Counted from the first letter of the stretch, positions 38,226 through 48,759 are shown. The stretch: DNA of 64,000 nt from Anopheles merus (GCF_017562075.2 NC_054084.1:23462285-23526284); one strand, 5' to 3'. Program-made: numbers and translations. Notes: generated from the letters alone by a model not told the origin.

Positions 38226-41096
38226 ATGGATACAAACAAAACAAATCGTGGTGTTAATGGTAGCTATAATTTAGCAACTATTAACATTAATGCAATATCT
38301 AATGCGACAAAATTAGAAGCCCTCAGGACATTTATTCGGACTATGGACTTGGACATCATATTTCTTCAGGAAGTGTGTTGTGCAGATCTCTCGATTCCTG
38401 GATACAATGTTATTAGCAATGTTAACGTGGTGGAGAGGGGTACGGCGATTGCTTTACGTGACCACCTAAAATTCTCTCATGTTGAACGCAGCTTGGATTC
38501 ACGTCTAATTTGTCTTCGGCTTGAGAGTAATGCCACCCTATGCAATGTTTACGCTCCATCAGGGAGTCAGCGGAGAGCAGAGATTGAGGATTTTTTCGAA
38601 CAAACGTTACCATTCTATCTGCGGAATGGGAGGGAAAATCTGGGGGAGTTCAGATGCAAGTGGAACTATTGGACCAGACAGCGAAGAAATTACGGCTCGT
38701 GGATGCAGTGGTGGGTTGAGCTCGCGAAGCCTAAAATAAAATCGTTTTTCCGGTGGAAAACAAATGAACGCTATCAAAGTTTCCGCTTGCATCATGAACT
38801 CCTTTACAGAGAGTTGAAGTCCGCATACGAGAGATATCTTTCTGACCCATGTGAGTTAGTAAATATCAATCATGTGAAAGGAAAAATGCTAATGCTCCAG
38901 AGGCGTTTTTCTGAGGACTTCGCCCGCATAAACGAAACACGTCTATGTGGTGAAAGTATTTCAACTTTCCAGTTAAAGGAGCAGAGGAAAAGGCGTACGG
39001 TGATCGACAAGCTTACATTAGATGACGGTTCGCACTTAACTGAGCCTCATGAAATAAATGTTCATATTGAGGGCTTCTTTAGAAATCTTTACACGACACA
39101 CGATACACCCAACACAATTACAGACAACACATTCACAAGCACACGCGTTATTCCCGAGGACTGTGAAACCAACAATCGTTGCATGGACGAGATCACTTCT
39201 TGTGAGCTTTTCCATGCAATTAAAAGATCAGCTTCGCGGAAGTCCCCCGGCCCGGATGAAATACCAAGAGAGTTTTATCTCCGCGCCTTCAGCACCATTC
39301 AGCGCGAGCTTCTGCTCGTGCTCAATGAGGCTCTCTTAGGAGAGATTCCTCCAAGTTTCGTTGACGGGGTCATAGTGCTGGTTAAGAAAAGGGGAGGTGG
39401 GACTACCATGTCTGCATTTCGACCTATATCACTCCTTAACGTAGATTACAAGCTTCTGTCGCGGATTGTCAAACACAGAATCGATGGCATCATCGGTAGG
39501 TGGGAGATAGTCTCGACAGCGCAAAAGTGTTGTAATAAACCATGCAACATTTTTCAGGCTGTTCTTTCCGTTAAGGAGAGGGTGGTAGATTTGCAGAGGA
39601 AACGAAAGTGTGGTAAGCTTGTCTCCTTCGATCTTTCACATGCTTTTGATCGCGTCAATAGAAACTTTCTCTTCAACAACATACTCTCTTGGGGTTTCAA
39701 TTCGGGGCTAGTGGGGCTTTTAAGAACAATTGGTGAACGGTCCACCTCCCGTATCCTTATCAATGGAATCCTCTCTCCTTCCTTCCCGATCCTTCGTTCC
39801 GTCCGTCAGGGAGATCCCCTTTCCATGCACCTTTTTATCCTCTACCTTCAACCCCTCATCACAAGATTAGAAGGTATTTGTTGCGATCAGGATGACCTGG
39901 TCAATGCATATGCCGACGACATCTCTGTGGTGACAACATCTCCCGACAAAATCGAGCGTGTGCGAGAACTCTTTGAGGCATTTGGCTGTGTCTCTGGAGC
40001 CCGTCTCAACGTGCAGAAAACCACAGCGCTCGACATAGGACTGACCACACCATCAAGGATATCTGTTCCATGGCTGCATACCGTGGAAAGATTGCGTCTG
40101 CTAGGTATATTATTTTCTAATAATATCCGTGACGATATGGGACACAATTGGGATGTCGTGATCCAGCACTTCGCCTCGTTAGTTTGGCTGCATCGCATGA
40201 GGAATTTAAGCATCGTGCAAAAAGTTCTACTGTTGAACACGTTTCTGCCCCCCAAGCTATGGTACGTGGCTTCAATATGTGGTGCTCGAGCATTAGACAC
40301 GGCAAGAGTCTCCAGCATAATAGGAGGATTTCTTTGGCATGGCAATGGAGGAATCCGAGTTCCACTGCAGCAACTTGCTTTACCACGGAAGCGAGGTGGA
40401 CTGAACCTGCACATACCAGCAATAACTGCATATGCCCTCTTGACAAACCGATACCGAACAGAGTGCAGCTCCCTCAAATACAGCGAGCCTCATATCGTCC
40501 AAGCTGCTAATCCGCCAAATCTGGCCACCATTCCAAGCTGGTATCCCTGCCTAAAAATCGTGGTGAGACAACTGGCCTATTTACCCGCTGAATATGTCGT
40601 AAACCCCTCTTCATGTAAACTTCGTCGCATACTTGTGGACAAGCTACCATATGCCAAAGTAGCACATGAAAATCCACAACTTTGTTGGACCAGAATCTGG
40701 GCTAATATGCAAAGCTTTGATTTATCAGCACAACAACGAGCTACTCTATACATGCTAGCAAATGGTAAAGTGTCACATGGAGAGCTCTTGTTTCGGATGG
40801 GAAGAAGGGCTTCCAATCAATGTTCGTTTTGTCCCCAAATGGAAAGTCTGGAACACAAATTTGCTTGCTGTAGTCGAGTAGCGGCGGCTTGGGCACTGCT
40901 GCAGCAAGAAATAGTTTCAATAGCTCCAGGACGCCCCTATTTGTTCAATAGTCTGCGATTTCCAGAACTCGCAGGAGTTAGTCTGGGAATACGTATATAT
41001 ATTCTTAGGTTGTTTGCTAACTACATTTTCCACATCGTTGAAAACAACGATGTTGAGATAGATTTAGTCGTCCTTAAGTGTGCACTACTTTTGTAA
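38226..41096 (+). CDS. ORF2: RT with internally deleted endonuclease
   Basis: 956 codons, starting 16 nt after ORF1. Residues ~15-130 are the first half of an APE-type endonuclease (ININAI, FLQEV, NVYAPSG). At ~135 the text jumps from FYLRN to LGEFRCKWNYW, so the second half with the GDFN and SDH catalytic motifs is missing while the frame stays open. RT follows: KSPGPDEIPREFY, FRPISLLNVDYK, SFDLSHAFDRV (catalytic Asp), VRQGDPLS and AYADDISVV (39909-39920). A C-terminal CSFCPQMESLEHKFACC zinc motif lies near residue 880. RT could be active; target nicking by its own endonuclease should not be. Confidence 0.88.
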   Translation: MDTNKTNRGVNGSYNLATININAISNATKLEALRTFIRTMDLDIIFLQEVCCADLSIPGYNVISNVNVVERGTAIALRDHLKFSHVERSLDSRLICLRLESNATLCNVYAPSGSQRRAEIEDFFEQTLPFYLRNGRENLGEFRCKWNYWTRQRRNYGSWMQWWVELAKPKIKSFFRWKTNERYQSFRLHHELLYRELKSAYERYLSDPCELVNINHVKGKMLMLQRRFSEDFARINETRLCGESISTFQLKEQRKRRTVIDKLTLDDGSHLTEPHEINVHIEGFFRNLYTTHDTPNTITDNTFTSTRVIPEDCETNNRCMDEITSCELFHAIKRSASRKSPGPDEIPREFYLRAFSTIQRELLLVLNEALLGEIPPSFVDGVIVLVKKRGGGTTMSAFRPISLLNVDYKLLSRIVKHRIDGIIGRWEIVSTAQKCCNKPCNIFQAVLSVKERVVDLQRKRKCGKLVSFDLSHAFDRVNRNFLFNNILSWGFNSGLVGLLRTIGERSTSRILINGILSPSFPILRSVRQGDPLSMHLFILYLQPLITRLEGICCDQDDLVNAYADDISVVTTSPDKIERVRELFEAFGCVSGARLNVQKTTALDIGLTTPSRISVPWLHTVERLRLLGILFSNNIRDDMGHNWDVVIQHFASLVWLHRMRNLSIVQKVLLLNTFLPPKLWYVASICGARALDTARVSSIIGGFLWHGNGGIRVPLQQLALPRKRGGLNLHIPAITAYALLTNRYRTECSSLKYSEPHIVQAANPPNLATIPSWYPCLKIVVRQLAYLPAEYVVNPSSCKLRRILVDKLPYAKVAHENPQLCWTRIWANMQSFDLSAQQRATLYMLANGKVSHGELLFRMGRRASNQCSFCPQMESLEHKFACCSRVAAAWALLQQEIVSIAPGRPYLFNSLRFPELAGVSLGIRIYILRLFANYIFHIVENNDVEIDLVVLKCALLL

Positions 41097-41180
41097 ATGT
41101 AAAGTTTTTTTTTGTTGTAAATATCCACACTAGTAAATAGAAATTAATCTGTACACGCAAATAAATATATTAAAAAAAAA

Positions 41181-41644
41181 AATTAGGATAGTTGGCCTTG
41201 CGCTCTCGTAATTGCTGATGTCAATTCCTCTCAGATGGGGATATCACATAGCATTACATTACGTTACATTTCGCGATTTTTGTAAGGTGGCATGATTCAC
41301 TGCTCATATAACTGCTCGATAACAGTTGGAATTGAGCGAAAATCGTGTTAGGCCGCAGCGTCACGGGGCTTTCTCAAGCTGAGAAAACATTCTCAAGCAC
41401 TCAAAACTTGTTCTCAGACGCGAGGTCGTGGCCGTCGCCAATTTTTCTCATTCAGGCACGTACATTGTTGTAAATACTTCGATTGTAGCAGAAACGAATA
41501 AGCGCACGAATTGATTGTTACTGCTACTTGATTGAGTGCTACTTGTAAAATAGTACAAATAGAACGAAATACATAATACACTGCACAATAATTGCTTGAT
41601 TAATTATCGCTATATTAATTTTTATAAATTTGATTCTATTACAG
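41181..41644. other. non-coding, presumed intron before mini-exon
   Basis: The last ~40 nt (CGCTATATTAATTTTTATAA then TTTGATTCTATTACAG) resemble the sequence upstream of the mini-exon at 8141. The remaining sequence shows no transposon feature. Confidence 0.5.
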
Positions 41645-41683
41645 ATGAAGACCCGTGCTAAACGTCGTGCAGACGAAGAAGTC
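41645..41683 (+). CDS. 39-nt phase-0 mini-exon, MKTRA type 2
   Basis: Acceptor TTCTATTACAG, then ATGAAGACCCGTGCTAAACG, ending GAAGTC before GTAAGT. It encodes MKTRAKRRADEEV. The first five codons match the exon at 8141 at the protein level, but third bases differ in AAA/AAG, ACT/ACC, CGC/CGT and GCC/GCT. It is basic then acidic, and frame-neutral. It may be an alternative first coding exon or an internal duplicate of the exon at 8141. Function unknown. Confidence 0.62.
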
Positions 41684-42277
41684 GTAAGTACTAGTGTTAG
41701 AAATTTTGTTAAAAAAAGGAACGGAACTAGTTCATTTTCCAATAAGAACGGATCGTGAACCTGGGGTGCAAAAGAACCGACCCAGAGCTAAGAAGTCAAA
41801 CTGTCATGCGGAAGGGGGGGGGGGGGATTTTGTTACTTGTTACAGGATATGAAAAGGCGTTTCTTCAATCTGAAATCATATCTGACACCAAATCTAGATG
41901 GGTTCAACCTATGCCAAGTAAGCTGTACCAGCTGTGCTACTATAAAGCATGCATTTATTATCTAGCATTTTTTCGACTTTTTTATGTGCGACGATCATAT
42001 TCGGTCTAAGCCTTCCTGGATCACTAATAAGCTTGGCTATCAGTAATTTATTTAATGCCCATAGCATGATAATCATCCCAACGTATGGGGACACGATCCA
42101 TTCGAGGCTTTTACCCATACTGTTGTTATTGAGTGGTACGAGTTAACGATTGTATCACGAGATTGACTAATTATTTGAATTTCACTTACTATTTAAAACA
42201 AATAGTTTTTTTTTTCACACAAATCGTTTACAAGATTACGGCGCTCAAACGGTTGTCGAATGGAACAGAATGCTTCA
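41684..42277. other. non-coding with decayed SINE
   Basis: Contains a G run at 41815-41825 and, at about 42010-42170, a decayed minus-oriented relative of the SINE at 9813-10020 (TTGGCTATCAGTAATT, CCAACGTATGGGGACACGAT, GTACGAGTTAACGATTGTAT). No gene. Confidence 0.55.
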
Positions 42278-43860
42278 AATCGAATATTTTTCAAGCCACC
42301 AGACGAAACTGATGTTCTTCCATCTGAATTCCGCATTTCTGGGTAAAGCAACAGCTAATATTCTTTTGGGCGAAATTCTCGATGGACTGGAAGCTGCTAA
42401 ACTCCCTTTCGACCACTTTAAGCAGGGATGGCCCAAAAGTCAACCAAAGCCTTGAGCGCAAAGTGAACAGCAAGCTGGTTGGAGAAAAAGGATTCCAGCT
42501 AGTTGACACAGGATCATGCCCAGCCCATATCATACACAATGGTGTTAAGTATGTCTTGAAAGAATTTGGGATTGAGGTGTCTGAGTTGGCGAAGGTAGTT
42601 TACTACTATTTTAATGTACCATCCAAGTTAGAAGAATTAGAAAAAAGTTGCAAGGAAAAACCAAAAAAGTTCGTAAAATTTGTTGAAATTGGGGGCACGT
42701 TGGGTAATGTTGGGCAATGCAGCGCAGGTTCTACTAACGAACTTTTTGCATTGAAAGCCAAATTGACTCAATCGGAAAGGAAAAAATGAGTTATTATGAA
42801 GAGATTATTGTTAGGATACTGTCTATAAAAGGTATCAAGTCCGTAATTCAATTAAATTTCTGGAAACCAATGATTTCGTACTTTTTCAAATTTACGAATA
42901 TATAAAATTTTTTATGTCGTGTTGGTTAGCAAAAATTTATGAAGTAGAAAAGATAGAGACTGTTTTTGAAACTAAACATTTGGAAATAGACAGTGGATTA
43001 AAAAAAGTTGACGAGATAATTTTGCCCAGTTATTTATCTAAGTATGAGACAAATGAACAGGACCACTCTTAAAGAAGGTATGAAAAAGTATGTGGTAAAA
43101 TTAGTAACATATTTGCTTGAGAATAACATTCCCCACGAATTTTATCATCTCGTTTCATACATGAAACCTACAAAGGTTTTCTCCATTAAAACAGAGGAAA
43201 AAATGTTGAAACTAGCTGAAAAGTTCGGTTTTAAACTCGACAAAGTTCGAATTTTTGAAGAAATTGTGGTACTACAAAATTTGAAGCATTCCCTTCCACC
43301 TTATAATGATGATTTGGAGTTTTATGCTGTTCTTTTCCGGCAGTATAATTTCATTGAACTAAAAAAAAACTGTTTCAAATTGTCATCACCATTTCCTATT
43401 CCAATGGCTGAACGACGCTTCTCGTCTTCCAAATTGGTGAAAAAAAGCTCATGTATGTCTGAAGAACTCTTCAACCATCGAAAACACATAATCAATGGAA
43501 TGCAATTTTTCCACAATGATATAGAAAAGTTTATTTCACCAAAGGAATTATTATTAAAAGCAAAACTGGCCAGGCAGATACACAATGAAAAAATTGTAAA
43601 AGAAAAATAAGAAAAGAAGAATGCAGATTTAGGATTGAGTAGCAAGAAAAAGGAAGTTGAAGAACAGAAAAATGTAGTTCAAAAAGAAATGTGAAGCTAG
43701 TGAGGAGTTAACTAATATTAGAACTGCCCAGTTGAAAAAACTGAAAAATGACAACCCTCAAGTGGCTTGTTTAAAAATAATGGTGGAACAACGTGAAAAG
43801 TCACTGCGTGAAGAGGCAGATGCGCAGAAAAAACTAGTTGAATTGAAGGAAGATTAGTGA
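42278..43860 (+). pseudogene. hAT-like transposase relic, copy 2
   Basis: Direct repeat of copy 1 with more of the 3' end. A 10-bp loss near 42420 breaks FDHFVMISRDG. The frame 42440-42789 encodes VNQSLERKVNSKLVGEKGF and CPAHIIHNGVKYVLKEFG. The frame 43044-43610 holds LVTYLLENNIPHEFYHLV, LPPYNDDLEFYAVLFRQYNF and AERRFSSSKLVKKSS, the last being a hAT C-terminal signature. To 43856 a broken Lys/Glu-rich segment follows (EEQKNVVQKE, MVEQREKSLREEADAQKKL), a predicted coiled coil. No TIRs were found. Confidence 0.75.
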
Positions 43861-44149
43861 TGCAATTGACTTTTTTTCTAGTGTCAAGCACATATTATGA
43901 AATAAGTATTAGTTAGGCATAGTACGTAACATTGGACTTCTACCAAATATTTTGTTTAATAATTTTGTGAATTCGAGAAATAGGCAGAATAGATATTTTC
44001 AGTAATACAACATTCTTAAGTAACGTGTTGTCACATAGGCAAGGCGATTATTTAATTGACAAGTATGAACCGTTAATTTACTACATTTTGTTTCAAAGAT
44101 TCTAACCTCGCAAAACATTAAACACCAAAGGTTTTGTTCTATATCGTTG
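43861..44149. other. AT-rich spacer
   Basis: No gene. It could be 3' flank of the hAT-like relic. Confidence 0.4.
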
Positions 44150-44480
44150 AGTTTATTTTTGTTATGTTTTATAACTTTGCTTTATTTCATTACACTTATA
44201 AAACACATAATATAAATAATGAAACTTATAATAAACAATACACTTTAAAATAATACGTGCAGTGGCCGCGCACCAGCCGCACCGAGCGCCCCTGCCGAGA
44301 GCTCCTCCCAAGTAGCAGAGCCGAAGTTGTTCAGAGATTTTTCTGTGTGCCAAAGCGAGAGGCCCTGTCTTCTCTCTCTAGATTTTGGACAGCAAACCGC
44401 CGCGCGTGTAGAGGTGTGTGCGTGTGACGAAAAACGATTGTCGAAAACGCGAGGAGCGGGGTCTGAAGTCTTTCGTTGGT
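44150..44480 (-). repeat. LTR-like sequence related to the 5200/6822 LTR
   Basis: ACACATAATATAAATAATGA, CAATACACTTTAAAATAATA, CGGCCGCGCACCAGCCGCAC-like and CCCTGCCGAGAGCTC occur here in the same order as similar words in the 315-bp LTR at 5200-5514. The change from AT-rich to GC-rich falls at the same place. It is probably a diverged solo LTR of the same or a sister family. Its ends were not defined. Confidence 0.5.
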
Positions 44481-44900
44481 CACACACACATGCATCTACC
44501 AGCGGATTGGGCTACACCGAGTCTACCCATCTTTCTCGATCTACCATGATTTTTGCTGCTTGGCACTCATCCGGGTGTTAGGCATCCTCAGTCTGTCCAG
44601 GACTTTCGTTGTGGAAAGATGTGCGGGAGTGATGTGCGATTTCTTGTGTACCCTACTTTCCTTGTTTACGTTTTGCGCAATGTTGCTTCTTCTTGCATTG
44701 TGGAATGATTTATCCTAGCTAACTTGTTGAGGTAAGTTTCTTGATCTCATATGTGCTTCAATGTACTAATTCAACTAATGCTTATCGGCTTCTTAGTTAA
44801 AGGTGCATGCGCCATTCATCAATTACTACCTGTTGGCATCATCAACAATCTTCAAAGTGGGTGACGGAAAGAAATTGTTTTCCAGTTTTAAAATATTAAG
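44481..44900 (+). other. possible non-coding or 5'-UTR exons with a 65-nt intron
   Basis: GTTGAG|GTAAGT at 44731/44732 and CGGCTTCTTAG| at 44796 delimit a 65-nt intron with ACTAAT branch-like words at 44766 and 44775, typical of small dipteran introns. A second exon, 44797-44900, ends ATTAAG before GTAAGT. The longest ORF in the second exon is about 30 codons, so this would be UTR or non-coding RNA. Whether it belongs to the mini-exon gene is unknown. Confidence 0.35.
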
Positions 44901-45668
44901 GTAAGTGTTGCTCTCATCATATACGCAAAACTATCCAAAGTAATACGTACTACATACATTAATCATTGGTTCATTTTTTTGACAGCGTTCAGCACAACTC
45001 AGCCACAAAACAACGCACAGGATTACGCTAAGAACCTGTCGAAACGCGCGCAGCCCACGTGCGCGGTAGAAGAAAGGAAGAACGAGAGGAGGAAAAACTA
45101 AAGCCTGCGCGCAGCTCTGATGGTACCCCGGACGCGGTAAGAAGACAAAAGATCGAAAGGAGGAAGAACGGTTAATTTGGAAGGGGGAGACCGTTCTGCC
45201 GTCAACACAGTGTGAGTATGCCAAAGCACGTGTTGGAAGGGAGAGAAAAAGTTGGAATAAACCGCATGCGAATGTGTGCATACAGCAAATGTAAACATGT
45301 GTGCCTCATCATTTCTATAAGCAATCCGAAAAGGGGGTGCAGCAAACACATTTTTTCATTTTTTTTCATGACTATGTCAATGTCATTTAGCAAAATTGAT
45401 CACAGCAAAAGAAGTCGTGATATAGTGACTGACCAAGCGATGGTCGCAAAAATGTCATGAGCATGTATTAGTCACACCAATTGTTCTGAGTATCACCTCT
45501 GATTATCACAATTGAGTACGTGACGCTGATATGGATTTTGTTTCGGTCAGATTTTTTTATGACATTGATAGTGACATTTTGCAGCACTGCTAATAATACA
45601 GAGGTCGATGCAAAGTTCAATTTCGGTCCACCATTTTCAAAGCTTGTTTTTGACAGTTGAAAAAGTTT
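44901..45668. other. non-coding
   Basis: No supported gene. Minus ORFs of 63-116 codons at 44931-45393 overlap one another in different frames and have no motif. Confidence 0.45.
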
Positions 45669-46260
45669 TCACATGATTCCATACAAAAAAACCCTTTTAA
45701 GGACTAATTGTGCATTTTCTGCACAAAACTGGTCTCTCCATGATGGTGTTGTAGTCTTGATGGTTCTGGGGAAAGAGCGACCGCTGCTAACCCAATAACC
45801 ATTCCAGCTAATGGCGATCATGGTTTTGCTAAGGCGAATTAAATCACGGCGTGGAAGAGTATTATGGCAGCAGACCTTGTTTTTACGTCCTAGGGTTTGT
45901 GGAGCAGATTCCACAGCCAGTGGAACCGTTTTTTACTGATACGTTAATGAAGATCACATGGTCGTTATGGTATTTTTTGCTGAACAAGATCAGTAAAATG
46001 ACCATTGGCAATGACACTAATACAACCAGCTCGAAGCTGATTTTTTTTATGGTCCAATCTATTTGCGGTGGGCGGTAGTACCAGTGGCGACTACCGATTT
46101 GGATGAGTTTGGTGACTGAGGGGAGTTTTTGTCGTGTTAGCGTGGTGAAATTGGCGTTTGCCCTTTGGATAAGGGCATCGGCCTTGATGTTTTTATTAAT
46201 CATTCGTCCTTCAGCTGATACTATCTTGTCGGTTATGATGTGGTCGAAAGGTTGAAGTCC
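45669..46260 (-). pseudogene. non-LTR RNase H fragment, internally deleted
   Basis: Minus-strand text reads ALIQRANANFTTLTRQKLPS, WTIKKISFELV, KYHNDHVIFINVSVKNGSTG (RNase H start, with TDGS changed to NVS) and CGICS. It then jumps to GRKNKVCCHNTLPRRDLIRL. The RNase H centre is missing compared with 55040-55459, which contains the same CCHNTLPRRD motif. It belongs to the same I/Jockey-type family, and is inactive. Confidence 0.75.
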
Positions 46261-46614
46261 GCTTTCACACAGAAGTGATGCTATGGTGCTTGTGACAAAA
46301 GCCCTTGTGGCACAGCGGCCGTTGCCGGGAAACTATCGGATGCCGGGAACATTCCCGTTGCCGGGAAACTATTTCAATTCCTTAGAGAAGTTTTGGTAGA
46401 AGCCAACTATTGATGATTTGAAGTTGTGTTTGGCGGGAGGCGCGATGTTGACCGGTACCAAGCTTTCTGAAAAGATTAATATGGTCTAGTTAACACGACA
46501 TCACAGCACCGAAAGCAAAACACCAGCACCGAAACAATGCAACACCATTCATAGCGAAATATGCTATGATCAACATAGTAATCATCGGAACCAGCACCAC
46601 GCACCAACATCGTA
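46261..46614. other. non-coding spacer with short direct repeats
   Basis: GTTGCCGGGAAACTAT occurs twice (46321 and 46354), with a related GATGCCGGGAACATTCCC between. Near 46500-46620 ACCAGCACCGAAAC and CACCAGCACCGA words recur. No gene. Confidence 0.5.
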
Positions 46615-46860
46615 TCAACATCTGGCCAAACATCTAACATAAATAAATAACCGTAGCATCAACATAATAACCATAGCATAAACAATGAAAAGTAGGGAAC
46701 CGAACATATATAACATGAAAATCAGGCAAGGTTAGGCAGTTCTAATCAACATCTTGAACTCAGAATATATGCGCGACAAATTGGATAAATAAAATTACTT
46801 TTTTATTACAATTCCAACGCATGTATTCTTAGCTGTCTTTCGCTTCTCTTTTGACCCGTG
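46615..46860 (+). other. spacer copy next to mariner D
   Basis: Same sequence as 50445-50690 and the reverse complement of 16525-16774. Its presence outside mariner D shows that the array once continued to the left. Confidence 0.75.
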
Positions 46861-46862
46861 TA

Positions 46863-47430
46863 ACAGGTTGGCTGATAAGTCCCCGGTCTAACAAAGAAAA
46901 ACACTTTTGTTTGTTAAAATTCGTTTTTATTATTCAACATAGTTCCCTTCAAGAGCGATACAACGATTATAACGACCTTCCAATTTTTTTATACCATTTT
47001 GGTAGTACTCCTTCGGTTTTGCCTCAAAATAGGCCTCAGTTTCGGCGACCACCTCTTCATTGCAGCCAATTTTTTTCCCTGCGAGCATCCTTTTGATGTC
47101 TGAGAGCAAGAAAAAGTCGCTGGGGGCCAGATCTGGAGAATACGGTGGGTGGGGAAGCAATTCGAAGCCCAATTCATGAATTTTTGCCATCGTTCTCAAT
47201 GACTTGTGGCACGGTGCGTTGCCTTGGTGGAACAACGCTTTTTTCTTCTTCATATGGGGCCTTGACAAAAGTTGCTTGACAAAAGACGCTCTGTCTCACA
47301 AACTAATTGACATACAGACGTCAAATTTTGACACGAATCATTTGAAGGTTGGTACTATATAAAAATAATACGCATTTAATACTAGCGGCGCCATCTATAT
47401 GACAGACCGGGGACTTATCAGCCAACCTGT
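46863..47430 (-). mobile_element. internally deleted mariner, copy D
   Basis: 568 bp, TA-flanked at 46861-46862 and 47431-47432. The transposase remnant on the minus strand (46930-47253) keeps D34D and the full C-terminus, with small changes such as HQGNAPCH, where the catalytic Asp of HQDN is replaced by Gly. Copy F shares this Gly, linking D and F. Confidence 0.92.
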
Positions 47431-47459
47431 TAGTATGTGCTTTAAATGTTATGTGGCGA

Positions 47460-48196
47460 TCAAAAGTCTGTGCGTCTGTTTGGTATTACTGAGTTCTTGT
47501 ATGTTATGGGTTTTAGAGTATGATATTTGCTATTGCAGATGTGAAGTATTTTGGATTGGGAGTGTGAAATTGTGTAACCTGTCCAACATGACCATTTCTG
47601 ATCTATTTTGACTCCTTCTTGTAAAGATTTGCGTGATTCGGTTCTATTGTTGGATGCTGAGACAAGAACTATATCATCAGCATACATGAAACATTTAATG
47701 TTACTGAACATGGGGCGGAAGGGGGATTCTACACTAATCATTAAAAGAGTGAGAGAAAGAATGGCACCCTGGGGAACACCATTCCCTTGGGGTGGTGGGG
47801 AACACCATGTACGTCAGAAGAATGAGTTCCAATTAAAACTTTGAATGTGCGATTTGAAAGGAAGCTTTGAAGGTACGCTGTAATGCGTCCTCCAATACCC
47901 CACATATTGAGCTGTTCAAGAATTGTATGTCGCCAGGTTCTGTCAAAAGCTTTTGACAAATCTAATATTGCACAGTCAATGTGGCGGCCTTTTGAGTAGT
48001 ATGTTTTTAAAAGTTCATTAGATTTGGCAAAATATGTCTCAGTACCTTTCCCACCTTTAAAGGTGTGTTGATTGGTACTAAGGAGGTTTCGGTCTTCTAA
48101 TTCTTGTGTCAGTCTTCTATTTACCATTCTCTCCATGATTTTGCCAATGCAATTCAGGAGAGAAATGGGGCGGAAATTGTGAAGCAGGTTTTCCAA
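47460..48196 (-). pseudogene. non-LTR reverse transcriptase fragment (cassette 2)
   Basis: As 19106-19768, but split by a frameshift and small duplication (GVPHHPKGMVFPRVPFF) near 47741-47800, where copy 1 has HVQGNGVPQGAILSP. It has FRPISLLNCIGK at the upstream end and CFMYADDIVLVS. Inactive. Confidence 0.9.
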
Positions 48197-48302
48197 TCAT
48201 CCGGTATGTTCCCGGAAGACCCAATATTATTGTAAATCTGAAGGAGGACTGTTCTGGAACGGTAAGGGAGATTTTGAAGCATTGGATAACCAATATTGGG
48301 GG

Positions 48303-48588
48303 CCTTTCCGGTTTAAGTTCGTAGGCTGAAATTTCAGCCTGTCAGCTGTTTGCATTGTATAGCAGTTTTCGAGCAGCTATCTAAGTAGGTTTAATATACA
48401 GGTGGGCTTATCCCAAGGTGTGTGAAATTAGAAGGTTGGTTTTTATCGCTTCTGCTTATGAAGATTTTAAGAGTGTTTTGAGTATTCGTCAAGCCTCAAG
48501 AAAGCTTGTTTGAACAAAAGTTTTCACCCATTTTGTCAAAAAGTGATATTTAAATTTGGTTATAAAAACATGTTATGAGACCACCTGG
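48303..48588. mobile_element. GGTGGTCTC-type TIR repeat (cassette 2)
   Basis: Reverse complement of 18654-18944; ends ATGTTATGAGACCACCTGG. See the entries at 5071 and 63371 for the family. Confidence 0.7.
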
Positions 48589-48759
48589 AATCACTTTGGT
48601 AAAAATACGAAAAAAATAATTGGTTGTTTTCAGTACACTGATGTACACAAAGGTTATATGTGTAAACAAATATTCGACCGCATGTCCTCGGCGCGGAACA
48701 GTGTGTTCGAGAAATGTGCCGCAGATTCAGCATTGCATCCGATGAATTCAGGTATCATC

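Larger units (their letters stand above)
36713..41180 (+). mobile_element. Tx1/L1-like non-LTR retrotransposon
   Basis: A 4.5-kb two-ORF element. It begins abruptly inside the hAT-like relic, so the 5' end is truncated or joined. ORF1 is frame-broken near its start, ORF2 is open, and the 3' end has AATAAATATATT and a poly(A) tail at 41168-41180. The Tx1/L1 placement rests on the ORF2 start (NLATININAI, FLQEV) and the C-terminal CCHC. It is tentative. No target duplication was identified. Confidence 0.75.

Noticed and set aside
40117..40510. ORFs of 109-196 codons opposite or out of frame to ORF2
   Set aside because: They are shadows of the RT-encoding ORF2 on the plus strand.
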